From the NCBI GenBank assembly GCA_017398355.1, contig JAFQGD010000027.1:1-61946 (forward strand): 61,946 bases of DNA, read 5' to 3'. The stretch's first letter is position 1, and every line of letters begins with the position of its first letter. The notes under the pieces are model-generated. The model saw only the letters and a program-made list of their open reading frames with translations, was not told the origin of the DNA and did not search any database. Source of the stretch: Akkermansia sp. (GTDB lineage Bacteria; Verrucomicrobiota; Verrucomicrobiia; Verrucomicrobiales; Akkermansiaceae). Below, piece by piece: positions 51,784-60,863 of this stretch. The translations under genes and the position numbers were made by a program.

Positions 51784-52626
51784 ATGAAATCAGTCATTAC
51801 ACGTCTCGGTGTTCGTGCACTCTCCTTCGGGTCTGTTGCAATGCTCGCAATGTCCACGGCTTTCGCTCAGGAAGCTGAGGTAACGGAAAAATCCATGCTC
51901 GATAAGTGGGTTATCGAAGGTGGTTGGACCATGATTCCTCTCGTGGTTCTTCTTGCTGCCACGATTTTCCTTATCGTGTATTGCATCATGTCTCTTGGTA
52001 AGAATAAGTTCTGCCCGGAGGATTTGCGCTCTCAGCTTATTGCGCTCATGACAGAGTGTCGCGTACAGTCTGCTATTCAGCTTGCCACCACTAGCCCCAC
52101 CTATCTTGGTCGCTTGGTTGCCTACGCTCTGCCCAACATTGATGCCAACCGCCCTGAGGATTTGGGCAAGGATGGCATTGAAGATGCTATTGCAGACTTT
52201 GCCAACAACGAGCGTCCCACGCTGATGAAGTATGTGGATATGCTCGCTCTGAGCGGCTCCCTTGCTCCCTCCATTGGTCTGTTCGGTACGGTGCAGGGCA
52301 TGGTTGAAGCTTTCGCCATCTTGTCTGCCACCGGTCAGGCTGACCCCACCCAGCTCGCAGGTTCCATCTCCGTGGCTCTGCTCACCACCTTCTGGGGTCT
52401 GATTATTTCCATTATCGCCATGCCCGCCTTCTTCTTCCTCAAGAAGAAAGCTCAGGCTCTGGAAGCAGAATGTGTGAACACCATTGAAGAAATGGTCAAC
52501 ACCTCCATCAACGTCATCAATGCTGAGGCTCAGCTTGCCCGTATCCCCGAAGGCTTGGGCGATGATGGCGAGGAAGGCGAAGAAGAAATCGCTGAAGAGG
52601 AGGTAGAAGAGGAAGAACAGGCCTAA
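51784..52626 (+). CDS. exbB: ExbB/TolQ/MotA-family proton channel with acidic tail
   Basis: 280 residues. A signal-like N-terminus (AMLAMSTAFAQ) precedes the first membrane helix near residue 50 (MIPLVVLLAATIFLIVYCIMSL), and the ExbB core has a second and third helix (SGSLAPSIGLFGTVQGMVEAF and SVALLTTFWGLIISIIAMPAFF). The proton path residues of the family are in this core. The last ~40 residues are Glu/Asp-rich (EGEEEIAEEEVEEEEQA). ExbB with ExbD turns the proton gradient into movement that powers an outer-membrane partner. Confidence 0.88.
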   Translation: MKSVITRLGVRALSFGSVAMLAMSTAFAQEAEVTEKSMLDKWVIEGGWTMIPLVVLLAATIFLIVYCIMSLGKNKFCPEDLRSQLIALMTECRVQSAIQLATTSPTYLGRLVAYALPNIDANRPEDLGKDGIEDAIADFANNERPTLMKYVDMLALSGSLAPSIGLFGTVQGMVEAFAILSATGQADPTQLAGSISVALLTTFWGLIISIIAMPAFFFLKKKAQALEAECVNTIEEMVNTSINVINAEAQLARIPEGLGDDGEEGEEEIAEEEVEEEEQA

Positions 52627-52713
52627 TGCCTGATTTCGTAGCGGGCCTGCCCGATACAGGGTTTATCCCATGCGGGCAGGCATCTCAATTCAACATCGAT
52701 TAATTATTCTTAT

Positions 52714-53238
52714 ATGTCTAAGAAAAAATTAAACACAAAAGAAGAGGTTAGCGCCGATATTAACCTCTCTCCGATGATTGACTGCTGCTTCCTTCTGCTT
52801 ATTTTCTTCGTGGTGAACGCCACTCAGATTACCGTTTCCAAGGATCCGAGCGTGGGTATGCCCAGCGCGGTATCCTGCACAGAGCTGAAAGACGCCAAGG
52901 GATGTATTGTTGTCAACGTGTTCGCTGATGCGGAACACATGAAAGGCAATGCACTCAATAAGTTCACGACCACGTATCCCGGCGGTACCTACTGGGGTGT
53001 TGCTGAGGCCGGTGGTAAGAGCATTGGCTACACTTCTGCGCAAACTCAGGAGTTGACGGACTTTATCTCCAAGCAGAAAGAACTCTTCAAGAATCAGCAC
53101 AAGATTGAGGAATCCAAGATTCGTCTCTATCTGCGTGGTGACCAGAATGCACCGTGGGATCGCTCTGCTACAGCTATTCGCTGCGCAGCCGCTGCCGGTG
53201 TGAATAATATCGTTTTCGGAACTCTCCCCACCAAGTAA
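52714..53238 (+). CDS. exbD: ExbD/TolR-family protein 1
   Basis: 174 residues. One membrane helix with the key Asp (NLSPMIDCCFLLLIFFVVN, Asp near residue 23) is followed by a periplasmic domain of about 120 residues. The usual ExbD C-terminal domain is partly present (VVNVFAD, IRLYLRGD, IVFGTLPTK), with an extra segment of about 40 residues. It probably pairs with the second ExbD and the ExbB. Confidence 0.85.
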   Translation: MSKKKLNTKEEVSADINLSPMIDCCFLLLIFFVVNATQITVSKDPSVGMPSAVSCTELKDAKGCIVVNVFADAEHMKGNALNKFTTTYPGGTYWGVAEAGGKSIGYTSAQTQELTDFISKQKELFKNQHKIEESKIRLYLRGDQNAPWDRSATAIRCAAAAGVNNIVFGTLPTK

Positions 53239-53259
53239 ACCTCACAAAATACTAAGACT

Positions 53260-53772
53260 ATGGCAAGACATAAACAGCTACAGACTGAGGAGCAGGGAGA
53301 TCCCGAGATGAACATCTCGTCCCTCATTGACTGCGTGTTCCTGCTGCTGATTTACTTCATTGTGGCAACATCGCTTGTGAGTGAGAAGAAACTCGATATT
53401 TCTATTCCCGCAACGGAAGGTCAGGCATCTTCCAAGCCCCCGTTGGATCCCGGCAAGATTAGCGTGCGCGCCAATGGTGTGGTGTATTGGAATAATGACC
53501 TGCAAGTATCTGATGCATACGATGCATCCCTTGCAGACCGCATGAAGTCCGATGCTTCTGCCGCTTCTGCGTACAGCGCCCAGCGCAAGATGGAGCAGCT
53601 TGTGGAGCAGCTTAAGCTCCTGAAAGACCAAGCAACCGCCATTGACACGAACCCCGTAGTGATGTTGGAGGGCTCTCCCCGTGCAGCCCACCAGCGTATT
53701 GTGGACGTGATGGCTGCTTTGGCCGAGGCTGATATCCACTCTGTGGGCCTGAGCACAGCAACGGAGGAGTAA
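53260..53772 (+). CDS. exbD: ExbD/TolR-family protein 2
   Basis: 170 residues. The membrane helix MNISSLIDCVFLLLIYFIVATSLV carries the proton-coupling Asp. The periplasmic part includes KISVRANGVVYWNN, the typical ExbD start of domain, and a helix-rich insert (SAQRKMEQLVEQLKLLKDQ). Two ExbD paralogues in tandem suggest a hetero-oligomeric stator. It is 21 bases after exbD 1 and followed by a hairpin. Confidence 0.85.
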   Translation: MARHKQLQTEEQGDPEMNISSLIDCVFLLLIYFIVATSLVSEKKLDISIPATEGQASSKPPLDPGKISVRANGVVYWNNDLQVSDAYDASLADRMKSDASAASAYSAQRKMEQLVEQLKLLKDQATAIDTNPVVMLEGSPRAAHQRIVDVMAALAEADIHSVGLSTATEE

Positions 53773-53797
53773 CAGCCCCCTCAAACGCTTTAACCCC

Positions 53798-53841
53798 GGA
53801 GGGGAGCGTAGCGGAAACAGCCCGCAGCTCCCCTCTTTTTG
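53798..53841 (+). terminator. Hairpin after the ExbD genes (terminator or attenuator)
   Basis: GAGGGGAGC pairs with GCTCCCCTC and is followed by T5. It may end or reduce transcription into the TPR gene 56 bases downstream. Confidence 0.7.
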
Positions 53842-53896
53842 TTCAAAAACTCCCGCCCGAACAAAAACTTTTTACAACAACCCCCAAAATCGTTTC

Positions 53897-56800
53897 ATGA
53901 ATAAATATACAACAGTTGCATCTGTGCTTGCAATGGCCGCGCTGAGCGCTCCCGTTGTTTGCCAAGCACAGGATCCCATGACTTTTTATTCGCAGATCCA
54001 GAAATTGTCAGCTGCCGGCAAACAGGCTGAAGCGGTGGAACTGTGCGACAAGGTCATCAAGGCATACGGAAATCCGACCTCTCGTGTAGGTCAACAGTTT
54101 GCTCATCTGGTGCCTTTCTTCTACATGCAGAAAGCGACGAACCTGTCTGCCATTGGTAAGTATGACGAGGCTTGCGAGGCACTGAAAGAGCTCTACACCA
54201 ACGAGAACTTCAAGAAGAAGGAAATGATAGAGCGAGCCAAGGCGCAGGTTCCGCCCGATGGCTACGAACCCTTCTTGACGGCAGCCATGTTCCAGGAAGG
54301 TTACACACGTTTCCAGCAGGCTTCCGCTTCTGAGGGCAAGCCCGGCGACCCCTCCAAATTTGAGCAGGCCATTCCCGTACTGGAGGAATACCTGAAACTT
54401 TACCAGGCCGGCAAGGTTTCTGCCAAAGAAAAAGCCCTCAAGCAGGACGGCAAGATTTGTTTCTTGCTCATGCAGGCAAACCTCCTCAAGCAGAACCCGG
54501 ACTTCAAGAAGGCTGAAGAGTACTTGGAAAAGAGCCGCACTGCAAAATCTCCTTTGCCGGATAACATGGCCATGGGTGGCTTGGATACCGTCATCAAAGT
54601 GGCCAGCGCCAACCCCGAGTATATTGATTGGGGGCACAAGGTGATTGATTCCAACCCGGCCAGCTATGATTTGGGCCCGGTGCGATTGGCTCGTTATGGT
54701 GCCCAGTTCCTCAATCAAGGTATCAAGTCTGCTTCTTTGGTGGATGGCGCTTTGCGCAAAGGCGACATGAAGACGGCTACGGCTGCCGCGCGTACGGAGC
54801 TGAGTCTCTTCTCGCTGATTCCGGACGTGATTGATGCTCGCATTGCGCTGACAACGAATTTGAAGCAGTTGGGTAAGTATGCCAAGCCGCTTCCGGACAA
54901 GGCAGCAGAACTCGTACTGAACGCCAAGGAGCAAAAGCAGCTCTTGGGTATGTACAATAAGTTTGAAAAGTCCAACATGCAGGTGGAAGCTTACGCTACC
55001 ATCACCGCTGCCAACACAGCTTTGCAGTTTGGCTCCAACCGCTTGGCCAAGGCCGGCTACCAGATCCTCTTGGATCGTTATCCCAAGCTTTCCCAGAAGG
55101 GCAAGGACGGCCAGATGGTATCTATGAAGGATAAGAACTACTTCCAGTTCTCCCAGCTTTGCCGCGCAACGGGTGATGATGCCAAGGCAACAGAATACGA
55201 AGGCAAGGTAGATGGCAGCAAGATGGGTGCAGACGGCTCCAACACCATTTTGGTGAACACGATGGCCCGCCTCCTCAAGGAACAGAAGTGGGCAGAGGCT
55301 ATCCCCGCTGCAGATGCTGTATTAAAAGCCTATGCATCCGACCCCACCGGTGATCGCTACGTGACTGCTCAGTTCAGTAAGGTTGCATCCTACTACAAGT
55401 TGGGGCAGGCTGACAAGGTGGTGAAGGAAGGTGTAGCCCTGCTTGATAGTGGCTCTCTGGTGCCCGGTAAGATTAAGGAAAAGCAGGTGAATACCTATAA
55501 GAGCCAGACGATGTTCTTTGTGATGGATTCTTACCTCAAGATGGCACGCATCGATCCCATCAATCTTGACAAGTGCTTGGAGTACGTTTCCCGCTTCACC
55601 AAGGAGTTCCCCTCCATGGATATCAAGCAGAATCCGCTTGTGGCAAACGTGTACTACGACGGTGTGGATGCTTTGCTCAAGCGCCGAGGCCATGGTGACC
55701 CCGCTGCAGATGCCAAGGATTTGGAGAAAGCTCTGGAATATTGCAATGTCATCGCCGAAAACTGGAAGGAGAACGACCTGTATCCCACGGCCCGCTTGCT
55801 GACCGGTAGCATCCTCATCAACGGCGAGGATGAAGCCCGCAAGCCTGAAGGTATCCTGGCTCTTGAGGAATGTGCAGATGCTTCCATCAAGCAGGGTGAA
55901 AAGGGCAAGAGCACGGCTGCTAATGCTCTCTTCTGGCTCGTATCCTATGGCCGCGAAATGAAGCGCGATGGCGAAAGCGATGCCGACCATCAGACCCGCG
56001 TGCAGGGCTATGCCGACCGCTTCTGGGCAGAGGCGGATTACGAAGGCAATCCCTACGCTCTGCAGATGGCCGCACTTGACCTCAGCCGAGCGATGGATGC
56101 CAACGATAAGGCTGCATACGAGAAGGCACTCACTCAGGCTCAGAAGATTATTGCCCGCGAAGCGAACTTGGCCTTCACGAACAATAAGCAGAATCCTGAG
56201 CTGGAAATGACTCTCAACACCTACGTGATTAAGTATGTGGATGGTCACAAGCAGTTGTTGGGTAAGGATTTGACCTTGGAAGAAAAGTCTGCCCATTTCA
56301 ACGACTTCCCCGGTATCTCCAAGGATGATAAGTACACCAATGCTATTCTCCGCATGGCGATGCTCAACTCCATGGAAGAGGCCAAGAAGCAGGCGAAGCG
56401 TGATAAGGACGAAGGCTTGGTGGCTCAGCTGGATCGCGATATCGCCCAGACTTTCCGCCAGATGACGGATTCCTTCAAGCCTTCCGATCTCACCAACTTC
56501 ATCTGCGTGCAGGTGGGTAACTACGAAGTGAGCTACGCTGACCGTCTGCCTGACCAGGCCAGCAAGCTGGAAGAGCTGAACACAGCACTTACCTACTTCG
56601 ATATGGTGCTGAGCCGCAACAGCGATATGATCAACGAGGCCAACTTGGGCAAAGCTAATGCACTTGCTCTTACCGGTGATGCCGCTAAGCAGGGCGAGGC
56701 TGCTCAGCTCTACCTCCAACTGGCCGGCAACAGCAATAATGAGGTGTCCGGCCCCGCTCTGGTGGGCCTTACCAAGCTCTACATGGCCACGCAGGATTAT

Positions 56801-57271
56801 GCGAAGGCTGTGGAAAGTGCCAGCAAGTACGTCAACAACCGTGCTAACCGTGGCGGCGACCGCCTGAAGATGATGATGATGCTTGGTGAGGCATATGCCG
56901 GCACGGGCGATATTGCCAAGGGCCTGCAGACCTACATGAACTTGTACAACCAGAACCGCGGCAACATCTCTTACTCTGCACCCGCATGTAAGGCCATGAT
57001 GGAATTGATGTGGAAGCGCAATACGCCCACCTCCGGCGACCGCATGAAGGGCACCTTCAAGCAGTCGGACCACTGGCGCGCTTGGACAACCGGTCAGGAC
57101 TATGTGACGCAGATTCGCAAGGCCGGTATCGAGGAAAAACTCACCCCGGATGAACGCGATAAGTTCAACGAAGTCGTGAAACTTGTAGCCCAGTATGCCG
57201 CCGATGCCGGTGTGCAGAAGGAAGACAAGGAAAAGAAAGCATTCCAGGCTAAGCTCGGTAAGAAGAAGTAA
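53897..57271 (+). CDS. Giant TPR periplasmic protein of the ExbB/ExbD operon
   Basis: 1124 residues. Signal peptide (VASVLAMAALSAPVVCQA), then many helical repeats of the TPR type, such as KAYGNPTSRVGQQFAHLVPFFYMQ and YMATQDYAKAVESASKYVNNRANRG. The C-terminus is Lys/Glu-rich (KAFQAKLGKKK). No enzyme motif is seen. Its position after ExbB-ExbD-ExbD suggests a periplasmic scaffold that couples the proton-driven motor to an outer-membrane complex. ExbB/ExbD-TPR loci have been linked to mucin use in Akkermansia. Whether this is the same locus needs a comparison. Confidence 0.75.
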   Translation: MNKYTTVASVLAMAALSAPVVCQAQDPMTFYSQIQKLSAAGKQAEAVELCDKVIKAYGNPTSRVGQQFAHLVPFFYMQKATNLSAIGKYDEACEALKELYTNENFKKKEMIERAKAQVPPDGYEPFLTAAMFQEGYTRFQQASASEGKPGDPSKFEQAIPVLEEYLKLYQAGKVSAKEKALKQDGKICFLLMQANLLKQNPDFKKAEEYLEKSRTAKSPLPDNMAMGGLDTVIKVASANPEYIDWGHKVIDSNPASYDLGPVRLARYGAQFLNQGIKSASLVDGALRKGDMKTATAAARTELSLFSLIPDVIDARIALTTNLKQLGKYAKPLPDKAAELVLNAKEQKQLLGMYNKFEKSNMQVEAYATITAANTALQFGSNRLAKAGYQILLDRYPKLSQKGKDGQMVSMKDKNYFQFSQLCRATGDDAKATEYEGKVDGSKMGADGSNTILVNTMARLLKEQKWAEAIPAADAVLKAYASDPTGDRYVTAQFSKVASYYKLGQADKVVKEGVALLDSGSLVPGKIKEKQVNTYKSQTMFFVMDSYLKMARIDPINLDKCLEYVSRFTKEFPSMDIKQNPLVANVYYDGVDALLKRRGHGDPAADAKDLEKALEYCNVIAENWKENDLYPTARLLTGSILINGEDEARKPEGILALEECADASIKQGEKGKSTAANALFWLVSYGREMKRDGESDADHQTRVQGYADRFWAEADYEGNPYALQMAALDLSRAMDANDKAAYEKALTQAQKIIAREANLAFTNNKQNPELEMTLNTYVIKYVDGHKQLLGKDLTLEEKSAHFNDFPGISKDDKYTNAILRMAMLNSMEEAKKQAKRDKDEGLVAQLDRDIAQTFRQMTDSFKPSDLTNFICVQVGNYEVSYADRLPDQASKLEELNTALTYFDMVLSRNSDMINEANLGKANALALTGDAAKQGEAAQLYLQLAGNSNNEVSGPALVGLTKLYMATQDYAKAVESASKYVNNRANRGGDRLKMMMMLGEAYAGTGDIAKGLQTYMNLYNQNRGNISYSAPACKAMMELMWKRNTPTSGDRMKGTFKQSDHWRAWTTGQDYVTQIRKAGIEEKLTPDERDKFNEVVKLVAQYAADAGVQKEDKEKKAFQAKLGKKK

Positions 57272-57294
57272 ACCATCAACCCATTTCAAATACA

Positions 57295-58323
57295 ATGAAA
57301 GTATTCAATTTAGTAGCGCTCGCACTTGCTGCAACCGCCTGTTTCACAGGTACAGCAATGGCTCAGCAGAAAGCAGGTTCTGCCTTGGTGAAAGCCTATG
57401 TGCAGTTTGAAAAGGGCAAGCCGATGAACATTGCGCTTGAACCCAAGCAAGATGGTACCAAGTTCTTCTACATCGATAAGGGAACGGAGCAGGTGATGGG
57501 TGCAGATGCCGCCAAGTGCGACCTCTTCTACATCCAGACTCCTGTGGATTTTGCCGCTGCTGCCAAAACATACGCCGGTAATGACTTTGATGCTGCCCGC
57601 AAACAACTGGCTGCATGCAAAGAAAAATACAAGGCCTATGTGGGGCTACCCGGTAACCCCTGCACCAAATCTGCTGTGCTGGAGCTTGAATGCGCTATCC
57701 GCCAGATGAAGTGGAATGAGGTCAAGGAGCTCGTGGCTTCTTTCCCCAACCCCGGCGCTCTTGAGTTCAATGATAAGGCCCTCTATGAGGTTGCTAAAAT
57801 CATGGGCAATGTGAGCGATGATCCCGGCGCACTGGAAGCCATTAAGGGGGCCGTGGAAACGGCCAAAGCAGACAAGTACATCAATTCTTCTCAATACGGC
57901 TGGTTGATGTATGCGTTGGGCCGCGCCTATGCCGCCCAGATTCCGGCAGACCAGTTGGAGGGAACCATTGCCGAAGCCAAGGTAGCAGATGCCAACTTGG
58001 CAATCGACACCCTTTGCCAAGCCGCAGTGTGTTCTCATGGTGCACAGATGGAAATCCCGGTGGATGCCATGAAACGCACGATGAAACTTCTGTGGGCAAT
58101 GCCCGGCGTGAAGGAATATGTGGCTCAGGCCAACAATATGGATGTAAACAAGTGGAATGCGGCTCCCTACAATTTCCGTGATGCTGTCGCATTGGCATAC
58201 CTCATCAAGAACGTGTATGCCCCGGAGACGCAGGATGGCACGATTGACCGCTTGGCCAAGTTCCATGTGAACACGCTTGAGGGTAAGGAAAAGCCCCAGG
58301 CCGAACCCAAGTCCGAAGAATAA
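57295..58323 (+). CDS. Secreted partner of the TPR protein
   Basis: 342 residues. Signal peptide (LVALALAATACFTGTAMA), then a helical domain with Lys/Ala composition like the TPR protein, and a short charged tail (KPQAEPKSEE). It starts 23 bases after the TPR gene stop and is probably translated from the same mRNA. The family is not recognised. Similar composition to the TPR protein suggests they work together. Confidence 0.7.
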   Translation: MKVFNLVALALAATACFTGTAMAQQKAGSALVKAYVQFEKGKPMNIALEPKQDGTKFFYIDKGTEQVMGADAAKCDLFYIQTPVDFAAAAKTYAGNDFDAARKQLAACKEKYKAYVGLPGNPCTKSAVLELECAIRQMKWNEVKELVASFPNPGALEFNDKALYEVAKIMGNVSDDPGALEAIKGAVETAKADKYINSSQYGWLMYALGRAYAAQIPADQLEGTIAEAKVADANLAIDTLCQAAVCSHGAQMEIPVDAMKRTMKLLWAMPGVKEYVAQANNMDVNKWNAAPYNFRDAVALAYLIKNVYAPETQDGTIDRLAKFHVNTLEGKEKPQAEPKSEE

Positions 58324-58334
58324 TCCCCCCATGT

Positions 58335-58367
58335 GCAACTGTGGCATGCATGCCGTGCCACAGTTGC
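58335..58367 (+). terminator. Hairpin at the end of the ExbB/TPR operon
   Basis: A perfect 12-base stem (GCAACTGTGGCA) with a 9-base loop. A T run is missing, so termination is probable but not certain. Confidence 0.5.
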
Positions 58368-58441
58368 CATCATATCGCGTGCGGTTTGCGGCATCATTTG
58401 CTTGTGAACCGCTCGCTTTTTTCTCGAAAAGGAGGTAAAAT

Positions 58442-58933
58442 ATGCAAGATATGTTAGTACGCCTGTATGCATTGCCGGATGGCGCGCCCCTGCGTGCCAA
58501 ATTGGCAGAACAAGGCATTTTGATTCGGCGGTGCAACCCCTATGAAACGCACCTTCTTGCGGCCTGGGTGGGAAAGCATTTCAGCCCCAAGTGGGTGAGT
58601 GAATGTACCGTGGCTATGGCACACCAGCCGGTGGGCTGCTTTATTGCAACTCGCCAATCTGAAATTATAGGCTTTGTGTGTGTGGATACCACGGCTCGCG
58701 GTTTCATCGGCCCCTTGGGGGTGGGAGAAGAAGCCCGAGGCCTTGGTGTAGGCAAAGCGCTGTTTGTGACCGGGCTTGAGCAAATGCGAGCCTTGGGGTA
58801 CGCTTATGCCATCATTGGTGGCGTAGGCCCGGCCGAGCTGTACCAACGATGGGTGGGAGCCACATTCATTGAAGATTCCACCCCCGGAATTTATGCTGAT
58901 TTATTGCCGGAACCGCCGCGAACCAAGCCTTGA
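58442..58933 (+). CDS. GNAT-family N-acetyltransferase
   Basis: 163 residues. The acetyl-CoA-binding motif (GVGEEARGLGVGKALF near residue 98) matches the R/Q-x-x-G-x-G/A pattern. The beta-strand region IIGFVCVDTTARGFIG precedes it. Acetyl acceptor unknown. A strong AAAAGGAGGT Shine-Dalgarno lies just before the ATG, unusual in this window, so translation may be high. Confidence 0.85.
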   Translation: MQDMLVRLYALPDGAPLRAKLAEQGILIRRCNPYETHLLAAWVGKHFSPKWVSECTVAMAHQPVGCFIATRQSEIIGFVCVDTTARGFIGPLGVGEEARGLGVGKALFVTGLEQMRALGYAYAIIGGVGPAELYQRWVGATFIEDSTPGIYADLLPEPPRTKP

Positions 58934-58966
58934 TGTGCTTTTTTTCATGAAATCCGACACTTTACC

Positions 58967-58995
58967 TTGACAGAATAAAAAAATCCTGCTAACTT
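58967..58995 (+). promoter_or_regulatory. Promoter of the acidic lipoprotein gene
   Basis: TTGACA, 17-base spacer, TAACTT (58990-58995), 26 bases before the ATG at 59022. Confidence 0.6.
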
Positions 58996-59021
58996 GCAAA
59001 GCGTAGCATATCTTATTTTCC

Positions 59022-59918
59022 ATGAAACGTCTCCTCCTCATTCCATCGTGCGCTCTGATGGCCCTGAGCACCCTCACTTCCTGCCAAAAGGAAGACAAGA
59101 CTGCTCTTGAGCTTTCGCAGGAACTTACTGCTGAGCTGCAAAAAGTTGTCAGTTACAAGACCGCTGAGGCTGCGGCTCCCCGCGTCGAAGCTCTCAACAA
59201 GCGTTTCCAGAACGCAGGTGCCCGTGTATTTGCCATTGGTGGCAGCGCACTGTCTCGTAGTGCCGGCAGTTCCGGCCACGAGGGGGATGCTTATGCAGAA
59301 TCCCTTGCTAAGCTGGCCCGTGAAGTGGGGCGAATTCGCGCCAGCATGCCCGTAGCCACAGCTGATGGCGAGGTGGATCGCGACCGTTTGGTGTTGGCCG
59401 TAGGCGCTGCCAATGGTTCCAGTGATGATGCCCCCGCCGTGGAGCGCAAGCAAAAGGGCGTGGCTTACATGCAGGGTGAAACGGAAACAAGCGAAACCCC
59501 CGGTAATTTTGCTGAATACTACGGCTCTGCTAAGCTGAAAGAAGCCCTCGAGTTCATGGTGGCTCCAGGCAACGCCACGAACGAGGTGGTGGAGATTCCC
59601 GAGCCGGTGACGGTGGAGGAAGAGGAGATTCCCGCAGATGTGCCTGCTGAGGAACCCGCTGCTTCCGAAGAACCCGCCGCAGATGAGGAACCTGCCGCTA
59701 CGGAAGAAGAGAGCACGGAAGAACCCGCTGCCACGGAAGAGGCCGGTGAGGAGCCTGCTGCTGATGATTCTGCCTCCTCTGATGATGGCGAGCTTCCCTC
59801 CCTTGATCTTGATGCTGACACCTCCGCTGGTGAGGATGCCTCCTCCGGGGAGGAACCCGCTGCTGAAGAGGAGAGCGGTGATGATGCAGGTGAGGTAGAA
59901 ATCGACTTGGATCTGTAA
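59022..59918 (+). CDS. Lipoprotein with long acidic tail
   Basis: 298 residues. Lipobox TSC (cysteine near residue 21). A helical domain (about residues 25-190) is followed by a low-complexity Glu/Pro/Ala/Asp stretch (EEPAASEEPAADEEPAATEE, imperfect repeats) and ends VEIDLDL. It is a secreted, lipid-anchored protein of unknown function. The tail is like that of the 43089 protein, suggesting a common export, metal or protein-binding role. Confidence 0.7.
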   Translation: MKRLLLIPSCALMALSTLTSCQKEDKTALELSQELTAELQKVVSYKTAEAAAPRVEALNKRFQNAGARVFAIGGSALSRSAGSSGHEGDAYAESLAKLAREVGRIRASMPVATADGEVDRDRLVLAVGAANGSSDDAPAVERKQKGVAYMQGETETSETPGNFAEYYGSAKLKEALEFMVAPGNATNEVVEIPEPVTVEEEEIPADVPAEEPAASEEPAADEEPAATEEESTEEPAATEEAGEEPAADDSASSDDGELPSLDLDADTSAGEDASSGEEPAAEEESGDDAGEVEIDLDL

Positions 59919-59946
59919 TTTTATTGGTCTTCTGAATGGTGACTTT

Positions 59947-59989
59947 ATGAGGGCCGCATGCGCTTCAGAGCGTTGCGGCCCTCATTTTA
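59947..59989 (+). terminator. Terminator after the acidic lipoprotein
   Basis: ATGAGGGCCGCA pairs with TGCGGCCCTCAT, followed by T4. Confidence 0.85.
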
Positions 59990-60017
59990 TTGTGGCTAAT
60001 AATCACTTTCAATCAAT

Positions 60018-60794
60018 ATGGCGCGTTTGTTGTTTACTTGTGCGTATGATGGCCTGCATTATCGTGGGTGGCAAAGTCAGCGCGGTGGAGGCACTATACA
60101 GGATACGATAGAGGCGGCCCTCGCCTCCATTTTGCGGGAGCCCATACGCATTGCCGCTTCCGGCCGCACAGACGCAGGCGTACACGCTCTAGCGCAAAAA
60201 TTTCATTTAGATGCACCGAGCACTTGTCGCATGACACCTCAAAATTGGCTGGCTGCATTCAATGCCAATTTGCCACCGGGCATCAGAATTACTTCTGTGC
60301 GCCCGGTAGAAGATTCTTTTCACGCGCGCTTTGATGCAGTGGGTAAGGTGTACGAATACCTCATCTGCTGTGAGCCGGTACTTAGTCCGTTTTTGCATGG
60401 GCGCGTGTGGCATATTCCGCACCAATTTTCTGTGGATGCCATGGACGCGGCTTTGCAGGTGTACCAAGGAACACATGATTTTCGCCGCTTCGCGGCCAGT
60501 AGGGGCAATGAGCCCCAGCCACCGCCACCGGGGTTTTACGAACGACGCCTCTACTCGTGTGCTCTGCATGAGGAAGGGCAGGGGATGCTGCGTTTGCGTT
60601 TTCATGGCAACGGCTTTATGTACCGCATGGTGCGTATGCTCGTCGGAACGGCTCACCAAGTAGCCCGCGGGCGCATGAGCGCCGAAAATCTTCATTCTAT
60701 GCTCACTGATACCACCGGTGATAAAACGCGATTCTGCGCACCACCGGATGGACTTTACCTGAAACGCGTAGAATATGCAGACTCATCTCTCTAA
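60018..60794 (+). CDS. truA: tRNA pseudouridine(38-40) synthase TruA
   Basis: 258 residues. It makes pseudouridine at tRNA positions 38-40. The catalytic Asp52 is in ASGRTDAGVHAL, and MYRMVRMLVGTAHQVARG near residue 205 is the C-terminal family block. Length is typical. It lies between two terminators, so it is probably a single-gene unit. Confidence 0.95.
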   Translation: MARLLFTCAYDGLHYRGWQSQRGGGTIQDTIEAALASILREPIRIAASGRTDAGVHALAQKFHLDAPSTCRMTPQNWLAAFNANLPPGIRITSVRPVEDSFHARFDAVGKVYEYLICCEPVLSPFLHGRVWHIPHQFSVDAMDAALQVYQGTHDFRRFAASRGNEPQPPPPGFYERRLYSCALHEEGQGMLRLRFHGNGFMYRMVRMLVGTAHQVARGRMSAENLHSMLTDTTGDKTRFCAPPDGLYLKRVEYADSSL

Positions 60795-60810
60795 AGAAGG
60801 TTGATAAAAA

Positions 60811-60837
60811 GCCCGCCCGGCCGATGGCCGAGCGGGC
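60811..60837. terminator. Terminator between truA and the Sel1 gene
   Basis: GCCCGCCCGGCC pairs with GGCCGAGCGGGC (one mismatch) over 3 bases. The T run is on the minus strand, serving the Sel1 gene, and the plus-strand side is A/T-rich. Confidence 0.8.
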
Positions 60838-60863
60838 GAATTTATGCTGGAGAAGAGCTGCTT

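Noticed and set aside
55322..57295. A 657-residue open frame antisense to the TPR protein gene
   Set aside because: The frame is open because the real gene has biased codons; it overlaps a protein with signal peptide and repeats, and has no start context or family features.
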